Made by a program: the position numbers and the translations under genes
Part shown: piece by piece, positions 14,584 through 23,338 of the stretch
Position numbering within the stretch: position 1 is the first letter of the stretch
Layout: every line of letters begins with the position of its first letter
NCBI GenBank assembly: GCA_964603785.1
Contig: CAZRWD010000011.1
Coordinates: 18,946 to 82,945, forward strand
DNA length: 64,000 bases
Source of the DNA: CAZRWD01 sp964603785
GTDB lineage: Bacteria > Fermentibacterota > Fermentibacteria > Fermentibacterales > Fermentibacteraceae
Direction: 5' to 3'
The notes under the pieces: generated by a model
Databases searched by the model: none
Seen by the model: only the letters and a program-made list of their open reading frames with translations
What the model was told of the DNA's origin: nothing

Positions 14584-17001
14584 CTACCTGGCCAGGACGA
14601 TGCCCGCCCGGCGGACCGCTCCGCCCGGGAGCTCGACGACGGACAGGTACAGGCCGTCGGGAGCCTCTGCATCCCACAGGAGGACCTGCTCGCCCGCCGG
14701 CATCTCGGTCCCGGAGGACCAGACCATCCTGCCCGCGAGGTCGAAGACCCTGACGGTCACCTGTCCCGCCTGGGCCAGGGAGACGGGGAAGCCGACCGGG
14801 CCGCGTGCCGGGTTGGGGAACGGCGGGCCGCAGGAGGATGACGCCGGAGCGGTTCCCCCTTCACCCACACCGACGCCGTTGATCGCTCCCGCGAGTGGTA
14901 TGGTGTTGTGCGAGGACACCATCCACGGCATCATCGTGGCGCTGGTGATCGCCGGGAAGTCGAGCACGGCCACCCCGGAGGCGTCCGTGAACCCGCGCAC
15001 CCAGATCTCCTCGTCGGGCTTGCGGAGGCAGACGAGGGCGCCCTCCACGGGCGAGCCTTCCGTCGATACGGTGAAGGTGGCCGACGAAGCCCCCTCGGAG
15101 AGGGTGGCTGGGGCTCCGACCGACAGGACTGTCGGGACCTCGGTCCTCATGTCCATCGTCGGGTCTCCGAACACGTGGAACAGGTCCCACTCGTCCTCCG
15201 CGTACGACTGCCAGGAGCCGTAGGGGTTGAACGGAGCGGCGGCCTGCATCTCGAGATGGCCGCCCATGAGGGCCTGTCCGGCGAGGTAGTTGCCGGCCGG
15301 GCTGGTGTACACGAAGGGCGGGGAGACGAAGTCGTCGTTGAAGCTGTGGTACATGCCGTAGCAGAGGTAGTCGTTGAAGTAGCTGTAGGACACCTGCACG
15401 GCTGCGAAGACTGCAACCGCGCCTCCCTGCATCCTGAACAGGTTCTCGGAGAAGCAGTTGCTGGAGAACTGCCCGGTGAGGCAGTTCACGCTGAACACGA
15501 CCGGGGTCTTATCTCCGTTGGAGAGCGCGGAGAGGTTGCTCGTGACGTAGTAGGGGTCGGCCCAGCCGTCGACCATGCCGTGGTCGCGGTGCTGCACCAG
15601 GAACACGCCGCTGTTGATTGCGGCGGTGATCCCCGCCGCGTTGCCGTCCCAGGTGATGTCGGACGGGACCTGCTGCCCTGCCGACGGGAGGTCGGGCCTG
15701 TAGTACCAGGGGGTGGCGTGGGTCGAGTTGGTGCAGTACTCTCGCTCGACGCTCTTCCCGAAGAGGGTCAGGTAGGTGTCCCTGACGGTCTCGCAGGTGT
15801 AGAGGAACCAGCGGTCGGCTATCCCGTCGTTGTTGTCGTCCTGGAAGTAGCCTGCGCTGAGGGCCGTGTTCCAGAAGGAGGGGTCGAGCAGGGGGTCGAA
15901 CTCCCACTTCATGATCTTGTCGGTCACGATCTGCATCCAGCTGGTGCCGTTGGTGAACCGGCCGCGGAAGATGTCGCACATGTAGTCGGTCCCGTCCACG
16001 CAGCAGTACCTGTTGTCGGAGTACATGCCGTTGAAGCTGTAGGCCGGGAGGTCGCCGTGGTCGCCGACGAACAGCACGAAGGACGGGGCCGGGTCCCATG
16101 TGTCGTATGCGGTCTGGATGTAGGTCTTGATCTGGGCCTGCGTCCAGGAGCCGGCGGCGACGACCGTGGTCAGGTAGCCCTGGTTGTGCTTGGCGGTGGC
16201 GAACTCGTCGAGCATGGTCTCGACGAAGTCGTCGCCGGCCAGGATGAGGAGGTCCGCCCCGTCGGCCCTCGAGGCCGCCTCGGGCGTGAACGCCCAGAAC
16301 ACGCCTGCCGACTCGTGATACTCGGAGGCCGGGGGGGCGTCGAGGATCGATGCGTTGATGAATGCCTGCTCGAATATCGACTCGACCCAGGGGGAGGCCA
16401 GGCGGTCCGGCCTGTGCACCGTACCCCCGAAATCGATGCTGATCCGCATCCTCCGGGCGGCTGTGAGCTCGCCCGTGACCGCGTCCCACCTGAACGGGTT
16501 GATGGCGAACCTGCCCACGGGAACACCCCTGAGGACGCCGTCCAGGGTCCACTGCGCCGCTGCGGACGGATGCACTCCCGCTGAGTAGGCCTCCGGGAGG
16601 AATGCGAAGGGCCCCGCGCTGCGGGAGGTGTCCGGCATCACTGGCTGCATCGGCCAGGGCGTCAGTATCCCCAGCTGGACCTCGTCGAGGCTCTCGACGG
16701 TCATCGTGACGCCCGGATCGGCGGGTAGCGCGGCAAGGAAGGACAGCTTCGGCAGTGCGGGGAAGCCCGGCTCGGGAGCGGAGAGAGTGGTGCCCGGGAC
16801 CGTGACGACCGAGAAGTCCATCCCTCCCGATGCCACATGCGCGATATCCACGCCGGGGACCGTCACGTCTATCACGAGCCCTGCCGGTGTGGCCTCGACG
16901 ACCGACACGCTCGCGGCCGTGCCGGAATCGAGCCCGAAGTCGACCCACCCGGCCGATGGCGCCGCAGCTGCGGCTGCGACAAGCAACAGCGTGATCCTCA
17001 T
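14584..17001 (-). CDS. Gingipain-like C25 family peptidase with C-terminal sorting domain
   Basis: 805 residues, secreted. A signal peptide (LLLVAAAAAAPSAG) is followed by a propeptide-like region, then the C25 caspase-like domain: LLILAGDDFVETM, SFVLFVGDHGDLPAY, the catalytic His region FLVQHRDHGMVDGW and the catalytic Cys region VVFSVNCLTGQF. A small Ig-like region precedes a final domain of about 80 residues (PFPNPARGPVGFP ... VTVRVFDLAGRMVW ... DGLYLSVVEL) of the type IX secretion/FlgD-like kind. It likely acts as an extracellular cysteine protease. Start ATG 17001 follows GGGAGGACAGG. It is divergent from dapL. Confidence 0.9.
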   Translation of the reverse strand: MRITLLLVAAAAAAPSAGWVDFGLDSGTAASVSVVEATPAGLVIDVTVPGVDIAHVASGGMDFSVVTVPGTTLSAPEPGFPALPKLSFLAALPADPGVTMTVESLDEVQLGILTPWPMQPVMPDTSRSAGPFAFLPEAYSAGVHPSAAAQWTLDGVLRGVPVGRFAINPFRWDAVTGELTAARRMRISIDFGGTVHRPDRLASPWVESIFEQAFINASILDAPPASEYHESAGVFWAFTPEAASRADGADLLILAGDDFVETMLDEFATAKHNQGYLTTVVAAGSWTQAQIKTYIQTAYDTWDPAPSFVLFVGDHGDLPAYSFNGMYSDNRYCCVDGTDYMCDIFRGRFTNGTSWMQIVTDKIMKWEFDPLLDPSFWNTALSAGYFQDDNNDGIADRWFLYTCETVRDTYLTLFGKSVEREYCTNSTHATPWYYRPDLPSAGQQVPSDITWDGNAAGITAAINSGVFLVQHRDHGMVDGWADPYYVTSNLSALSNGDKTPVVFSVNCLTGQFSSNCFSENLFRMQGGAVAVFAAVQVSYSYFNDYLCYGMYHSFNDDFVSPPFVYTSPAGNYLAGQALMGGHLEMQAAAPFNPYGSWQSYAEDEWDLFHVFGDPTMDMRTEVPTVLSVGAPATLSEGASSATFTVSTEGSPVEGALVCLRKPDEEIWVRGFTDASGVAVLDFPAITSATMMPWMVSSHNTIPLAGAINGVGVGEGGTAPASSSCGPPFPNPARGPVGFPVSLAQAGQVTVRVFDLAGRMVWSSGTEMPAGEQVLLWDAEAPDGLYLSVVELPGGAVRRAGIVLAR

Positions 17002-17056
17002 CCTGTCCTCCCGTTCTCGTGTTCCGGGCAACTGCCGATGCGTTGTCGATTCGTTT

Positions 17057-17085
17057 ATTGTAGAACACACGGCAGAGGTCAAGAA
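17057..17085 (-). promoter_or_regulatory. Candidate promoter of the gingipain-like gene
   Basis: On the minus strand TACAAT (17057-17062) is a near-perfect -10 box. At 17-base spacing the -35 is TTCTTG (17080-17085); TTGACC (17077-17082) is a better match but only 14 bases away. The transcript would start about 50 bases before the gene. Confidence 0.5.
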
Positions 17086-17115
17086 AGTTCCCCCACGCCC
17101 CCCGGAGGCATCCAA

Positions 17116-18354
17116 TTGGACAAGAAGAGAGTACTGATCTCCGCATCCGGGCGCGTCAGCCGTCTGCCCCCCTACCTCTTCGCGGAGATAGACAGGAGGA
17201 GGGCCGCCGCCGCGCGCAGGGGGGTCGACCTCATCGACTTCGGCATCGGAGACCCCGACCTGCCCACACCGGAGCCCGTCGTGGAGGCCGCCCGCAGGGC
17301 CCTCGCCGATCCCTCCTGCCACAGGTACCCGAGGAACGCCGGCTCCCCCTTCTTCATCGACGCCGCATCCCGCTGGATGGAGAGGGAGTTCGGTGTCCGT
17401 CCCGGCGAGGAGATGTCGATCGCGGCGGTCATAGGGACCAAGGAGGGGCTCGCCCACCTGCCCATGGTGTTCTGCAATCCGGGCGACGTGGTGCTCGTGC
17501 CCGACCCCGGCTACCCCGTGTACAGGGCGGCCAGCATTCTTGCCGATGCCGTCCCGGTGGAGTTCCAGCTCACCGCCGGCAACTCCTTCCTCCCCTCGCT
17601 GGAGGACATAGCCCCACCCGTGCGCAGGAGCGCGAGGATCATCTTCGTTAACTACCCCAACAATCCCACGGGAGCCGTCATGAGCCCCGGCGACATGAAG
17701 CGCCTCGTCGAGTTCGCCAGACGGGAGGACCTGCTGATAGTCAGCGACAACTCCTACAGCCACATAAGGTTCGACGGCCAGCCGCCCCTCTCCTTCCTCC
17801 AGATCGAGGGAGCCTCCGACGTCTGCCTGGAGTTCCACTCGATGTCGAAGACCTTCAACATGACGGGATGGAGGGTCGGCTTCGTGGCAGGCGGCCGCAA
17901 GCTGGTGGGGGCTTTCATGTCGGCCAAGGAGAACATAGACTCCGGGGTCTTCACCGCCGTCCAGCACGCGGCGGCGTTCGCCATGGACATGCCCGGGGAG
18001 ATCCTCGCCGGCCGCCTGGCGACCTACGCCGAGAGGCGCCGCCTGCTCCTCGAGGGCCTCCGAAGGCTGGGGTGGGGTGTCTGTGAAACGCCCGGAACCT
18101 TCTACGTATGGGCCTCGGTGCCGAAGGGCTGGACATCGATGGACTTCGCGACCAGGCTGATAACCCAGGCCGGCGTCGTGGTGACTCCGGGCTCCGGCTT
18201 CGGATCGGCCGGGGAGGGTTTCATAAGGTTCGCCCTGACCATTCCGGCCGAGAGGATCGTGAAGGCGCTCGGGAGGCTCGAGCAGCTCGAGCTGCACGGC
18301 CTGCGCGGCAGGACGGCCATGAGGAGGAGCAGGAAGTGCGGGAAGGACTCCTGA
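17116..18354 (+). CDS. dapL: LL-diaminopimelate aminotransferase
   Basis: Makes LL-diaminopimelate directly from tetrahydrodipicolinate and glutamate, for lysine and peptidoglycan. Family-typical blocks: RLPPYLFAEIDRRR, GVDLIDFGIGDPDLPTP, IGTKEGLAHLPMVFCNPGD, LVPDPGYPVY, VNYPNNPTGAV and the PLP lysine in HSMSKTFNMTGWRVGF. 412 residues, slightly long because of a basic C-terminal tail. Start TTG 17116 after CCGGAGG with about 7-base spacing. It heads an 18-gene run on the plus strand and overlaps folB by 19 bases. Confidence 0.92.
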   Translation: MDKKRVLISASGRVSRLPPYLFAEIDRRRAAAARRGVDLIDFGIGDPDLPTPEPVVEAARRALADPSCHRYPRNAGSPFFIDAASRWMEREFGVRPGEEMSIAAVIGTKEGLAHLPMVFCNPGDVVLVPDPGYPVYRAASILADAVPVEFQLTAGNSFLPSLEDIAPPVRRSARIIFVNYPNNPTGAVMSPGDMKRLVEFARREDLLIVSDNSYSHIRFDGQPPLSFLQIEGASDVCLEFHSMSKTFNMTGWRVGFVAGGRKLVGAFMSAKENIDSGVFTAVQHAAAFAMDMPGEILAGRLATYAERRRLLLEGLRRLGWGVCETPGTFYVWASVPKGWTSMDFATRLITQAGVVVTPGSGFGSAGEGFIRFALTIPAERIVKALGRLEQLELHGLRGRTAMRRSRKCGKDS

Positions 18355-18677
18355 GGCTCTCGGGCATCGAGCTGGGTGTCGTCATCGGCGTCCTCCCGGA
18401 GGAGCGCATGTTCCCGAGGCTGGTGAAGGTCGATGTCGAGTGCAGGGGAGGATGGGCTCCCGGAGACCCGCCGCTGGTCGACTACAGGTCCGTGGCCGGG
18501 GCGGTCGGCGCACATGCGGGATCTGCCTTCGATCTGATCGAGGACCTCGCCGGGGCGCTCCTCGCGTCGCTCCGGCCCCTGGCCCCCGGGTGCGAGTGGA
18601 CCGTAACCGTCGGGAAGCCCTGCCCCCCGGTGACGCCCCGCGCCGGCGAGGCTTCCTTCAGGGCCACTTCAGGTTGA
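18336..18677 (+). CDS. folB: Dihydroneopterin aldolase
   Basis: 113 residues, folate pathway: converts dihydroneopterin to 6-hydroxymethyl-dihydropterin. RLSGIELGVVIGVLPEERMF matches the FolB N-terminus (x-x-L-x-x-x-x-x-I-G-V-x-x-x-E), and LVDYRSVAGAV and FDLIEDLAGAL match the following conserved helices with the catalytic Glu and Tyr region. The start is GTG 18336, preceded by GAGGAGGAGC inside dapL. It overlaps folK by TTGA. Confidence 0.88.
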   Translation: MREGLLRLSGIELGVVIGVLPEERMFPRLVKVDVECRGGWAPGDPPLVDYRSVAGAVGAHAGSAFDLIEDLAGALLASLRPLAPGCEWTVTVGKPCPPVTPRAGEASFRATSG

Positions 18678-19198
18678 CCAGTCCGTTCGCTATCGCCCTG
18701 GGCAGCAACAGGGGCGACAGGGCCGGGAACCTCGCGGAGGCGGCCGTGCTCCTGACGCGCGTCCGCGGTCTCTCGCACCCCAGGCTCTCGGGGATCTACG
18801 AGTCCGGGCCTGCCGAGGGCGTAGGGGGCGGACCCTTCCTCAACGCGGTCATGGCGGGGCTCTGGAGCGCGGGGCCGCACGCCCTGCTCGATGCCGCGAG
18901 GAGTGTGGAGGCCGCCCTGGGCTCGCCTGTACGCAAGGCCGGGAGCGACAGAACCATCGACATCGACATCCTGTTCGTCGGCTCCGAGGTCGTCCGGGAC
19001 TGCGAACTGGTCCTCCCGCATCCTCGGATCGCCCGGAGGGAGTTCGTCCTGAGGCCTCTCGGGGACGTCATGGGCGACAGGCCGATTCCCGTCCTCGGGC
19101 GCAGCGCGGCCGACCTTCTGGCCGGACAGGCCTTCCATGGCGATATTACGGAAGTCGTTCCCCCTCCACCCCCAGGGGAGATCTGGTCTGGTGTCTGA
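18674..19198 (+). CDS. folK: 2-amino-4-hydroxy-6-hydroxymethyldihydropteridine pyrophosphokinase
   Basis: 174 residues. Transfers pyrophosphate from ATP to 6-hydroxymethyl-dihydropterin, the step after FolB. Signatures: IALGSNRGDRAGNLAEA, FLNAVMAG and the HPPK motif KAGSDRTIDIDILFVG followed by LVLPHPRIARREFVLRPL. Starts at TTG 18674 within TTGA. The folB-folK pairing supports both calls; folP is not in the window. Confidence 0.93.
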   Translation: MTSPFAIALGSNRGDRAGNLAEAAVLLTRVRGLSHPRLSGIYESGPAEGVGGGPFLNAVMAGLWSAGPHALLDAARSVEAALGSPVRKAGSDRTIDIDILFVGSEVVRDCELVLPHPRIARREFVLRPLGDVMGDRPIPVLGRSAADLLAGQAFHGDITEVVPPPPPGEIWSGV

Positions 19199-19829
19199 GA
19201 AGCGGTACGTTGTGGTGGAAGGCCCCATAGGGGTCGGAAAGACGACTCTCTGCGGGCTCCTCTCGGCGGCCTGGAAGGCCAGGCTCATACTCGAGGAGGT
19301 CGAGGAGAACCCGTTCCTCCCGCTGTTCTACAGGGACCGGAAGGCCTACGCCTTCCAGACCCAGGTCTACTTCCTGCTCAGCAGGTACAGACAGCAGCAG
19401 AAGCTCGCCCAGCTCGACCTCTTCTCGAGCAGGGCCGTGTCGGACTACATGTTCGCCAAGGACAGGATCTTCGCCCAGATCAACCTCGGGGAGCAGGAGT
19501 ACTCCCTCTACGAAAAGCTCGCCGGCATGCTGGAGAGGGACGTCCAGGTGCCCGACCTCGTAATCTATCTGCAGGCGTCCCTGGATTCGATAACGACGAG
19601 GATCGCGAGACGCGGCAGGCCCTACGAGAAGGACATGAGCCGCTCCTATCTCGAGGCGCTGCTGAACGCCTACAACAGCTACTTCTTCAGGACCAGGGAC
19701 CTCCCGGTGCTCGTGGTCAACACCGACGGGGTGGACTTCAGGAAGGGCGGCGAGCTGGAGCGCCTGATCCAGGCGGTCGACGGGCACAGGGGCGGAGTGT
19801 GCTCCTGGGTCTCCCGGCTGAAGGGCTGA
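19191..19829 (+). CDS. Deoxynucleoside kinase
   Basis: 212 residues of the dGK/dAK/TK2-like family, which phosphorylates deoxynucleosides for salvage. The P-loop is VEGPIGVGKTTL near residue 8. SDYMFAKDRIFAQINL resembles the (D/E)R(S/Y) substrate region, and TTRIARRGRPYEK contains the arginine-rich lid. The exact nucleoside preference is not readable. Starts GTG 19191, overlapping folK by 8 bases, after AGGGGAG. The placement with folate and pantothenate genes recalls gene orders in which a deoxynucleoside kinase follows folK. Confidence 0.88.
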   Translation: MSEKRYVVVEGPIGVGKTTLCGLLSAAWKARLILEEVEENPFLPLFYRDRKAYAFQTQVYFLLSRYRQQQKLAQLDLFSSRAVSDYMFAKDRIFAQINLGEQEYSLYEKLAGMLERDVQVPDLVIYLQASLDSITTRIARRGRPYEKDMSRSYLEALLNAYNSYFFRTRDLPVLVVNTDGVDFRKGGELERLIQAVDGHRGGVCSWVSRLKG

Positions 19830-19831
19830 CG

Positions 19832-20698
19832 GTGCTCGTCGAGAGGTCGTCCGAGAGGGTCTCGGAGATCGCCGCCGGCTGGCGGGACGGGGGCCTCGTG
19901 ACCGGCCTGGTGCCTACCATGGGTGCGCTCCACAAGGGACACGTCGCCCTGCTGGAGGCGGCCCGGAGGCGATGCGACCGCGTGGTGGCGTCCGTGTTCG
20001 TTAATCCCTCGCAGTTCGGGCCGGGAGAGGACTTCGAGAGGTATCCCCGCGACCTCGACGCGGATTCACTGGTTCTGGAGGAGGCGGGCGCCGACCTGCT
20101 GTTCGCGCCGGAGGCGGCCGACATCTATCCGCAGGGCTTCCGGACCCGGGTCGAGGTCCCCTCTATATCGGAGGGGCTCTGCGGAAGGTTCCGCCCCGGG
20201 CACTTCACAGGGGTGGCCACCGTCTGCGCGGTGCTCTTCGGTATGATCAGGCCGGCTCTGGCCTTCTTCGGCAGGAAGGACATCCAGCAGCTGGCCGTCA
20301 TCAGGAGGATGGCCCGTGACCTCAGGATGGCGGGAGAGATAGTCGCGGTGCCCACCGTCCGCGAGCCGGACGGGCTGGCCATGAGCTCGAGGAACGCATA
20401 TCTCTCTCCAGGCGAGCGGAAGGACGCTTCGCTGATCTTCGCCGGGCTGACGGAGGCGTCGGAACTCGCCCGGTCCGGCGCGGTCGGGGCTTCCGCCCTG
20501 AAGGATGCGTTCGCGGCCGTGGTTGGCCGCGGCGCGAGCCTCCGGATCCAGTATGTCGAGCTTGCCGATCCGGAGGACATGGAGCCGATGCAGGTGCTCG
20601 ACCGGGACGGCGTCCTGGCCGTGGCGGTCCACGCCGGCCCGACGAGGCTCATAGACAACGTCCTGCTCCGTCCGGGGGCCGGGGCCGTGGAGGAGTGA
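19832..20698 (+). CDS. panC: Pantothenate synthetase
   Basis: 288 residues; joins pantoate and beta-alanine using ATP. Conserved blocks are all present: VPTMGALHKGHVALL (HxGH-like nucleotide motif), VFVNPSQFGPGEDFERYPR, GRFRPGHFTGVATVC, FFGRKDIQQLAVIRRM and SSRNAYLSP (KMSKS-like). The start GTG 19832 sits 3 bases after the previous stop, with GAAGGG upstream. It pairs with panD directly downstream; panB is not in the window. Confidence 0.95.
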   Translation: MLVERSSERVSEIAAGWRDGGLVTGLVPTMGALHKGHVALLEAARRRCDRVVASVFVNPSQFGPGEDFERYPRDLDADSLVLEEAGADLLFAPEAADIYPQGFRTRVEVPSISEGLCGRFRPGHFTGVATVCAVLFGMIRPALAFFGRKDIQQLAVIRRMARDLRMAGEIVAVPTVREPDGLAMSSRNAYLSPGERKDASLIFAGLTEASELARSGAVGASALKDAFAAVVGRGASLRIQYVELADPEDMEPMQVLDRDGVLAVAVHAGPTRLIDNVLLRPGAGAVEE

Positions 20699-20699
20699 G

Positions 20700-21056
20700 T
20701 TGCTCAGGTGCTTTCTGGGTGCCAAGCTGCACAGGGTGACGATAACCGACGCCCATGTGGACTATGTGGGTTCGATCACGATAGACAGGGTCATGCTCGA
20801 CCTCTCCGGGATCATGCCCGGCGAGAGGGTCCAGGTGGCCGACCTGGACAACGGCTCCCGTTTCGAGACCTATGTCCTGGAGGGCCCCGCGGGCAGCGGG
20901 ACGGTATGCATCAACGGAGCGGCGGCTCTGCTGGTCGAGCCCGGCCACAGGGCGATAGTCCTCCAGTACGTCTGGGTTTCGGACGGGGAGACCCCCCCGC
21001 GGCCGAGGATCGTCGTCGCGGACGAGGCCAACGCGACCCCGAGGCTCCTGGATTGA
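20700..21056 (+). CDS. panD: Aspartate 1-decarboxylase proenzyme
   Basis: 118 residues. Self-cleaves between Gly and Ser in DYVGSITID to form the pyruvoyl group, then makes beta-alanine for PanC. Other conserved parts: MLRCFLGAKLHRVTITDA, the catalytic NGSRFETYVL and INGAAALLVEPGHRAIV. Length matches the family. TTG 20700 overlaps no gene; the panC stop is just before it. It ends in a TTGA overlap with the next gene. Confidence 0.95.
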   Translation: MLRCFLGAKLHRVTITDAHVDYVGSITIDRVMLDLSGIMPGERVQVADLDNGSRFETYVLEGPAGSGTVCINGAAALLVEPGHRAIVLQYVWVSDGETPPRPRIVVADEANATPRLLD

Positions 21057-22003
21057 CGACGGCCGTCGTCCTGGCGGCCGGGAAGGGCCGGAGGATGCAT
21101 TCCGACCTTCCAAAGGTCGTCCATCCCGTGCTCGGGGTGCCGATGGTGATGAGAGTTCTCGGGACGGCCGCATCCTGCGGGTTCGACAGGGTGGTGGCCG
21201 TGGTCGGCTTCGGCCGGGAGGCGCTCGTCCCGATGCTCGACGAGGCCGGGATCGACTGGGTCGTGCAGGAGCAGCAGCTCGGCACCGCCCATGCCGTGTC
21301 CACGGCCATCGAGGGCTCGGATCACTCTGAGGTCGCCGTCCTCCTTGGAGATGTCCCCCTGCTGCTCCCGGAAACCGTCGGGAGACTGCTTGATTCCCGC
21401 AGGGAGCGTGATGCGGCCATGTCCGTCCTCACGGGCAGGCCGCCGGACCCGTCCGGCTACGGAAGGGTGATCAGGGGCGGGGGCGGGCTGGTGGAGCGCA
21501 TAGTCGAGGACAGGGACGCGACGCCCGAGGAGGCGGCGGTCGCCGAGGTCAACACGGGGCTGATGGCCTTCGACGGCGGGATTCTGCCGGGGCTCCTGGC
21601 GGCCATCGGGAACGACAACTCCCAGGGCGAGTACTATCTGACCGATGCGGTGGGGATAGCCGTCTCGAGAGGGCTGTGCTGCGCGGCCTGCGCCGCGGCC
21701 GACTGGGCGGAGGTCTCGGGCGTCAACGATCCGTTCCAGCTCGCGGCGGTCTCGAGAGCCCTGTCCAGGCGGAACGTGGCACGGCTCATGGCTGCCGGGG
21801 TGAGGTTCACGGATCCCGAAGGCGTCTGGATCGAGGACGGGGCAGCCGTCGGCCCCGGGAGCGAGATAGGAAGGTTCGTGAGGCTGTCCGGACGGGCGGG
21901 GATAGGCGAGGGGTGCGTGATCGGCGACGGGTGCATCGTCGGGAGCGCCGCGGTCCCGGGCGGTACCGTCCTGGAACCGTACACCGTGGTCGGGGAGGTG
22001 TGA
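21053..22003 (+). CDS. GlmU-like UDP-N-acetylglucosamine pyrophosphorylase, short form
   Basis: 316 residues. The N-terminal nucleotidyltransferase domain is intact: VVLAAGKGRRMHSDLPKVVHP (pyrophosphorylase motif), QEQQLGTAHAV, LLGDVPLL, YGRVIRGG, EVNTGLMAFDG and DNSQGEYYLTDAV. The last 60 residues (GVWIEDGAAVGPGSEIGRFV ... VPGGTVLEPYTVVGEV) are the beginning of a left-handed beta helix. A bifunctional GlmU is about 450 residues, so the acetyltransferase domain is missing or elsewhere. Starts TTG 21053 (TTGA overlap). It would give UDP-GlcNAc for LPS and peptidoglycan if GlcNAc-1-P comes from another enzyme. Confidence 0.85.
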   Translation: MTTAVVLAAGKGRRMHSDLPKVVHPVLGVPMVMRVLGTAASCGFDRVVAVVGFGREALVPMLDEAGIDWVVQEQQLGTAHAVSTAIEGSDHSEVAVLLGDVPLLLPETVGRLLDSRRERDAAMSVLTGRPPDPSGYGRVIRGGGGLVERIVEDRDATPEEAAVAEVNTGLMAFDGGILPGLLAAIGNDNSQGEYYLTDAVGIAVSRGLCCAACAAADWAEVSGVNDPFQLAAVSRALSRRNVARLMAAGVRFTDPEGVWIEDGAAVGPGSEIGRFVRLSGRAGIGEGCVIGDGCIVGSAAVPGGTVLEPYTVVGEV

Positions 22004-22491
22004 TGGACAGGCTCTGGGCGCCCTGGAGGAAGGCATACGTGACGGGCGACACCCCCTCGGACGGATGCCTCTTCTGCCATCTCCGGGACGGCCCGGGCGA
22101 CGGCTCGGACATGGTCCTCATGCGGAACAGCCACGTGCTCGCAGTCATGAACAGGTATCCCTATACCAACGGACACATGATGATAGCCCCTCTGCGGCAC
22201 GCCGCGCTGTTCTCCGAGCTGTCCCCCGAGGAGGGGGCCGCCCTGCTCGCCGGGGTGGCGATGGCCGAGCGCGCCCTGATGGAGGGCATGAAGTGCGCCG
22301 GGATCAACGGGGGCTGGAACTTCGGCCGCTGCGCCGGGGCAGGGGTCGAGGGGCACCTTCACGTGCACGTCCTCCCCAGGTGGCCCGGTGACGTCAACTT
22401 CCTCCCCGTCCTCGCCGACGCGCGGGTCCTCTCGGAGTCCCTGGAGAGCGCCTTCGAGAGGCTCCTCCCCTGGTTCGGGAGCAGGGATTGA
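22003..22491 (+). CDS. HIT family hydrolase/AP4A-phosphorylase-like
   Basis: 162 residues. The histidine triad GHLHVHVLPRW supplies the nucleotidyl-phosphate nucleophile. WAPWRKAYV at the start and CLFCHL (a zinc-type CxxC) fit the HIT subgroup resembling AP4A phosphorylases, as does NRYPYTNGHMMIAPLRH. Hydrolyses or phosphorolyses nucleotide phosphates. Starts at ATG 22003 in a TGATG overlap. Confidence 0.92.
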   Translation: MDRLWAPWRKAYVTGDTPSDGCLFCHLRDGPGDGSDMVLMRNSHVLAVMNRYPYTNGHMMIAPLRHAALFSELSPEEGAALLAGVAMAERALMEGMKCAGINGGWNFGRCAGAGVEGHLHVHVLPRWPGDVNFLPVLADARVLSESLESAFERLLPWFGSRD

Positions 22492-22961
22492 GCCTGCAGG
22501 CGCACGGCCTCATGCCCCGCCTGCTGGTCACGGTCATGGCCCTGGCCCTGGCGGCGCTCGCCCTCTTCGCGGACATGCCCGAACCCGAGCCCGCTCCGGA
22601 GGCTACCACCGACTCGGTCGCGCAGCTCCCGGACACGGTCTCGATAAGGGTCCTCAACGGATCGGGGAGGGCCGGGCTCGCCAGGGCGATACAGCGCTTC
22701 CTGATGGGGAGTTCGGGTCCCGTGGTGTTCGTCGCTCCGTTCGAGCCCGCAGACGCCGACCGGGACGACTACGAGATGACGATAATAGTGGCCCACCTCC
22801 CGGGCAGCCTCGAGGCCTCCGGAGCTGCTTCGCAGCTGGGGCTGGGCGACAGCTGCATCGTATGGGAGATGGGGGACGATCCGGAGACGGATCTCACGAT
22901 AATCCTCGGAAGGGACGTCGCCGATCGGAGGGATTCCCTCATACCGGTCGCGGACCAGTGA
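22488..22961 (+). CDS. LytR_C domain protein with N-terminal membrane anchor
   Basis: 157 residues. A single hydrophobic segment near residues 10-28 anchors it; a short acidic/proline linker (PEPEPAPE) leads to SIRVLNGSGRAGLARAIQRFL, the opening of the LytR_C domain. No LytR-CpsA-Psr catalytic domain is present. Stand-alone LytR_C proteins occur next to rsfS in many genomes, which fits here. Role unknown, possibly envelope-related. TTG 22488 lies in a TTGA overlap. Confidence 0.8.
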   Translation: MSLQAHGLMPRLLVTVMALALAALALFADMPEPEPAPEATTDSVAQLPDTVSIRVLNGSGRAGLARAIQRFLMGSSGPVVFVAPFEPADADRDDYEMTIIVAHLPGSLEASGAASQLGLGDSCIVWEMGDDPETDLTIILGRDVADRRDSLIPVADQ

Positions 22962-22975
22962 CATCGGAGGTGCCC

Positions 22976-23338
22976 TTGGTCGACGACATAATCGCCCCCA
23001 TCGTCGCGGCGATACACGAGAGGCACGGCTTCAGGGTCCGTGCCGTCGACATGAGCGGCTTCCCGCTCACGATGGACATGTTCCTCGTGGCCTCGGCCGC
23101 CTCGCCCACCCAGGCGCGCGCCGTCGCCGAGAGGGTCGAGGAGACGGCAAGGGCGCTCGGAGTCAGGATGCACCACCGGGAGGGCTTCGAGGAGGGCTCG
23201 TGGATCCTGCTCGACTTCGTAGTTCTCGTGGTGCACATCTTCCTGCCCGACACGAGGGAGTACTACAACCTGGAGATGCTCTGGAGCGACGCGGACTACC
23301 AGGACTTCCCCGATCCCGGAGACGCCGTTGGGTCCTGA
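22976..23338 (+). CDS. rsfS: Ribosomal silencing factor RsfS
   Basis: 120 residues. RsfS binds uL14 and blocks subunit joining in starvation. Family blocks: DDIIAPIVAAIHERHGF, TMDMFLVASAASPTQARAVAERVEE, and GFEEGSWILLDFVVLVVHIFL followed by TREYYNLEMLWSDA. The start TTG 22976 has CGGAGG five bases upstream. Overlaps argS by 11 bases. Confidence 0.93.
   Translation: MVDDIIAPIVAAIHERHGFRVRAVDMSGFPLTMDMFLVASAASPTQARAVAERVEETARALGVRMHHREGFEEGSWILLDFVVLVVHIFLPDTREYYNLEMLWSDADYQDFPDPGDAVGS

Noticed and set aside
17002..18297. Long N-terminal extension of the gingipain-like frame into dapL antisense
   Set aside because: ATG 17001 has a ribosome site and starts a signal peptide; the extension has no recognisable sequence and overlaps a real gene.
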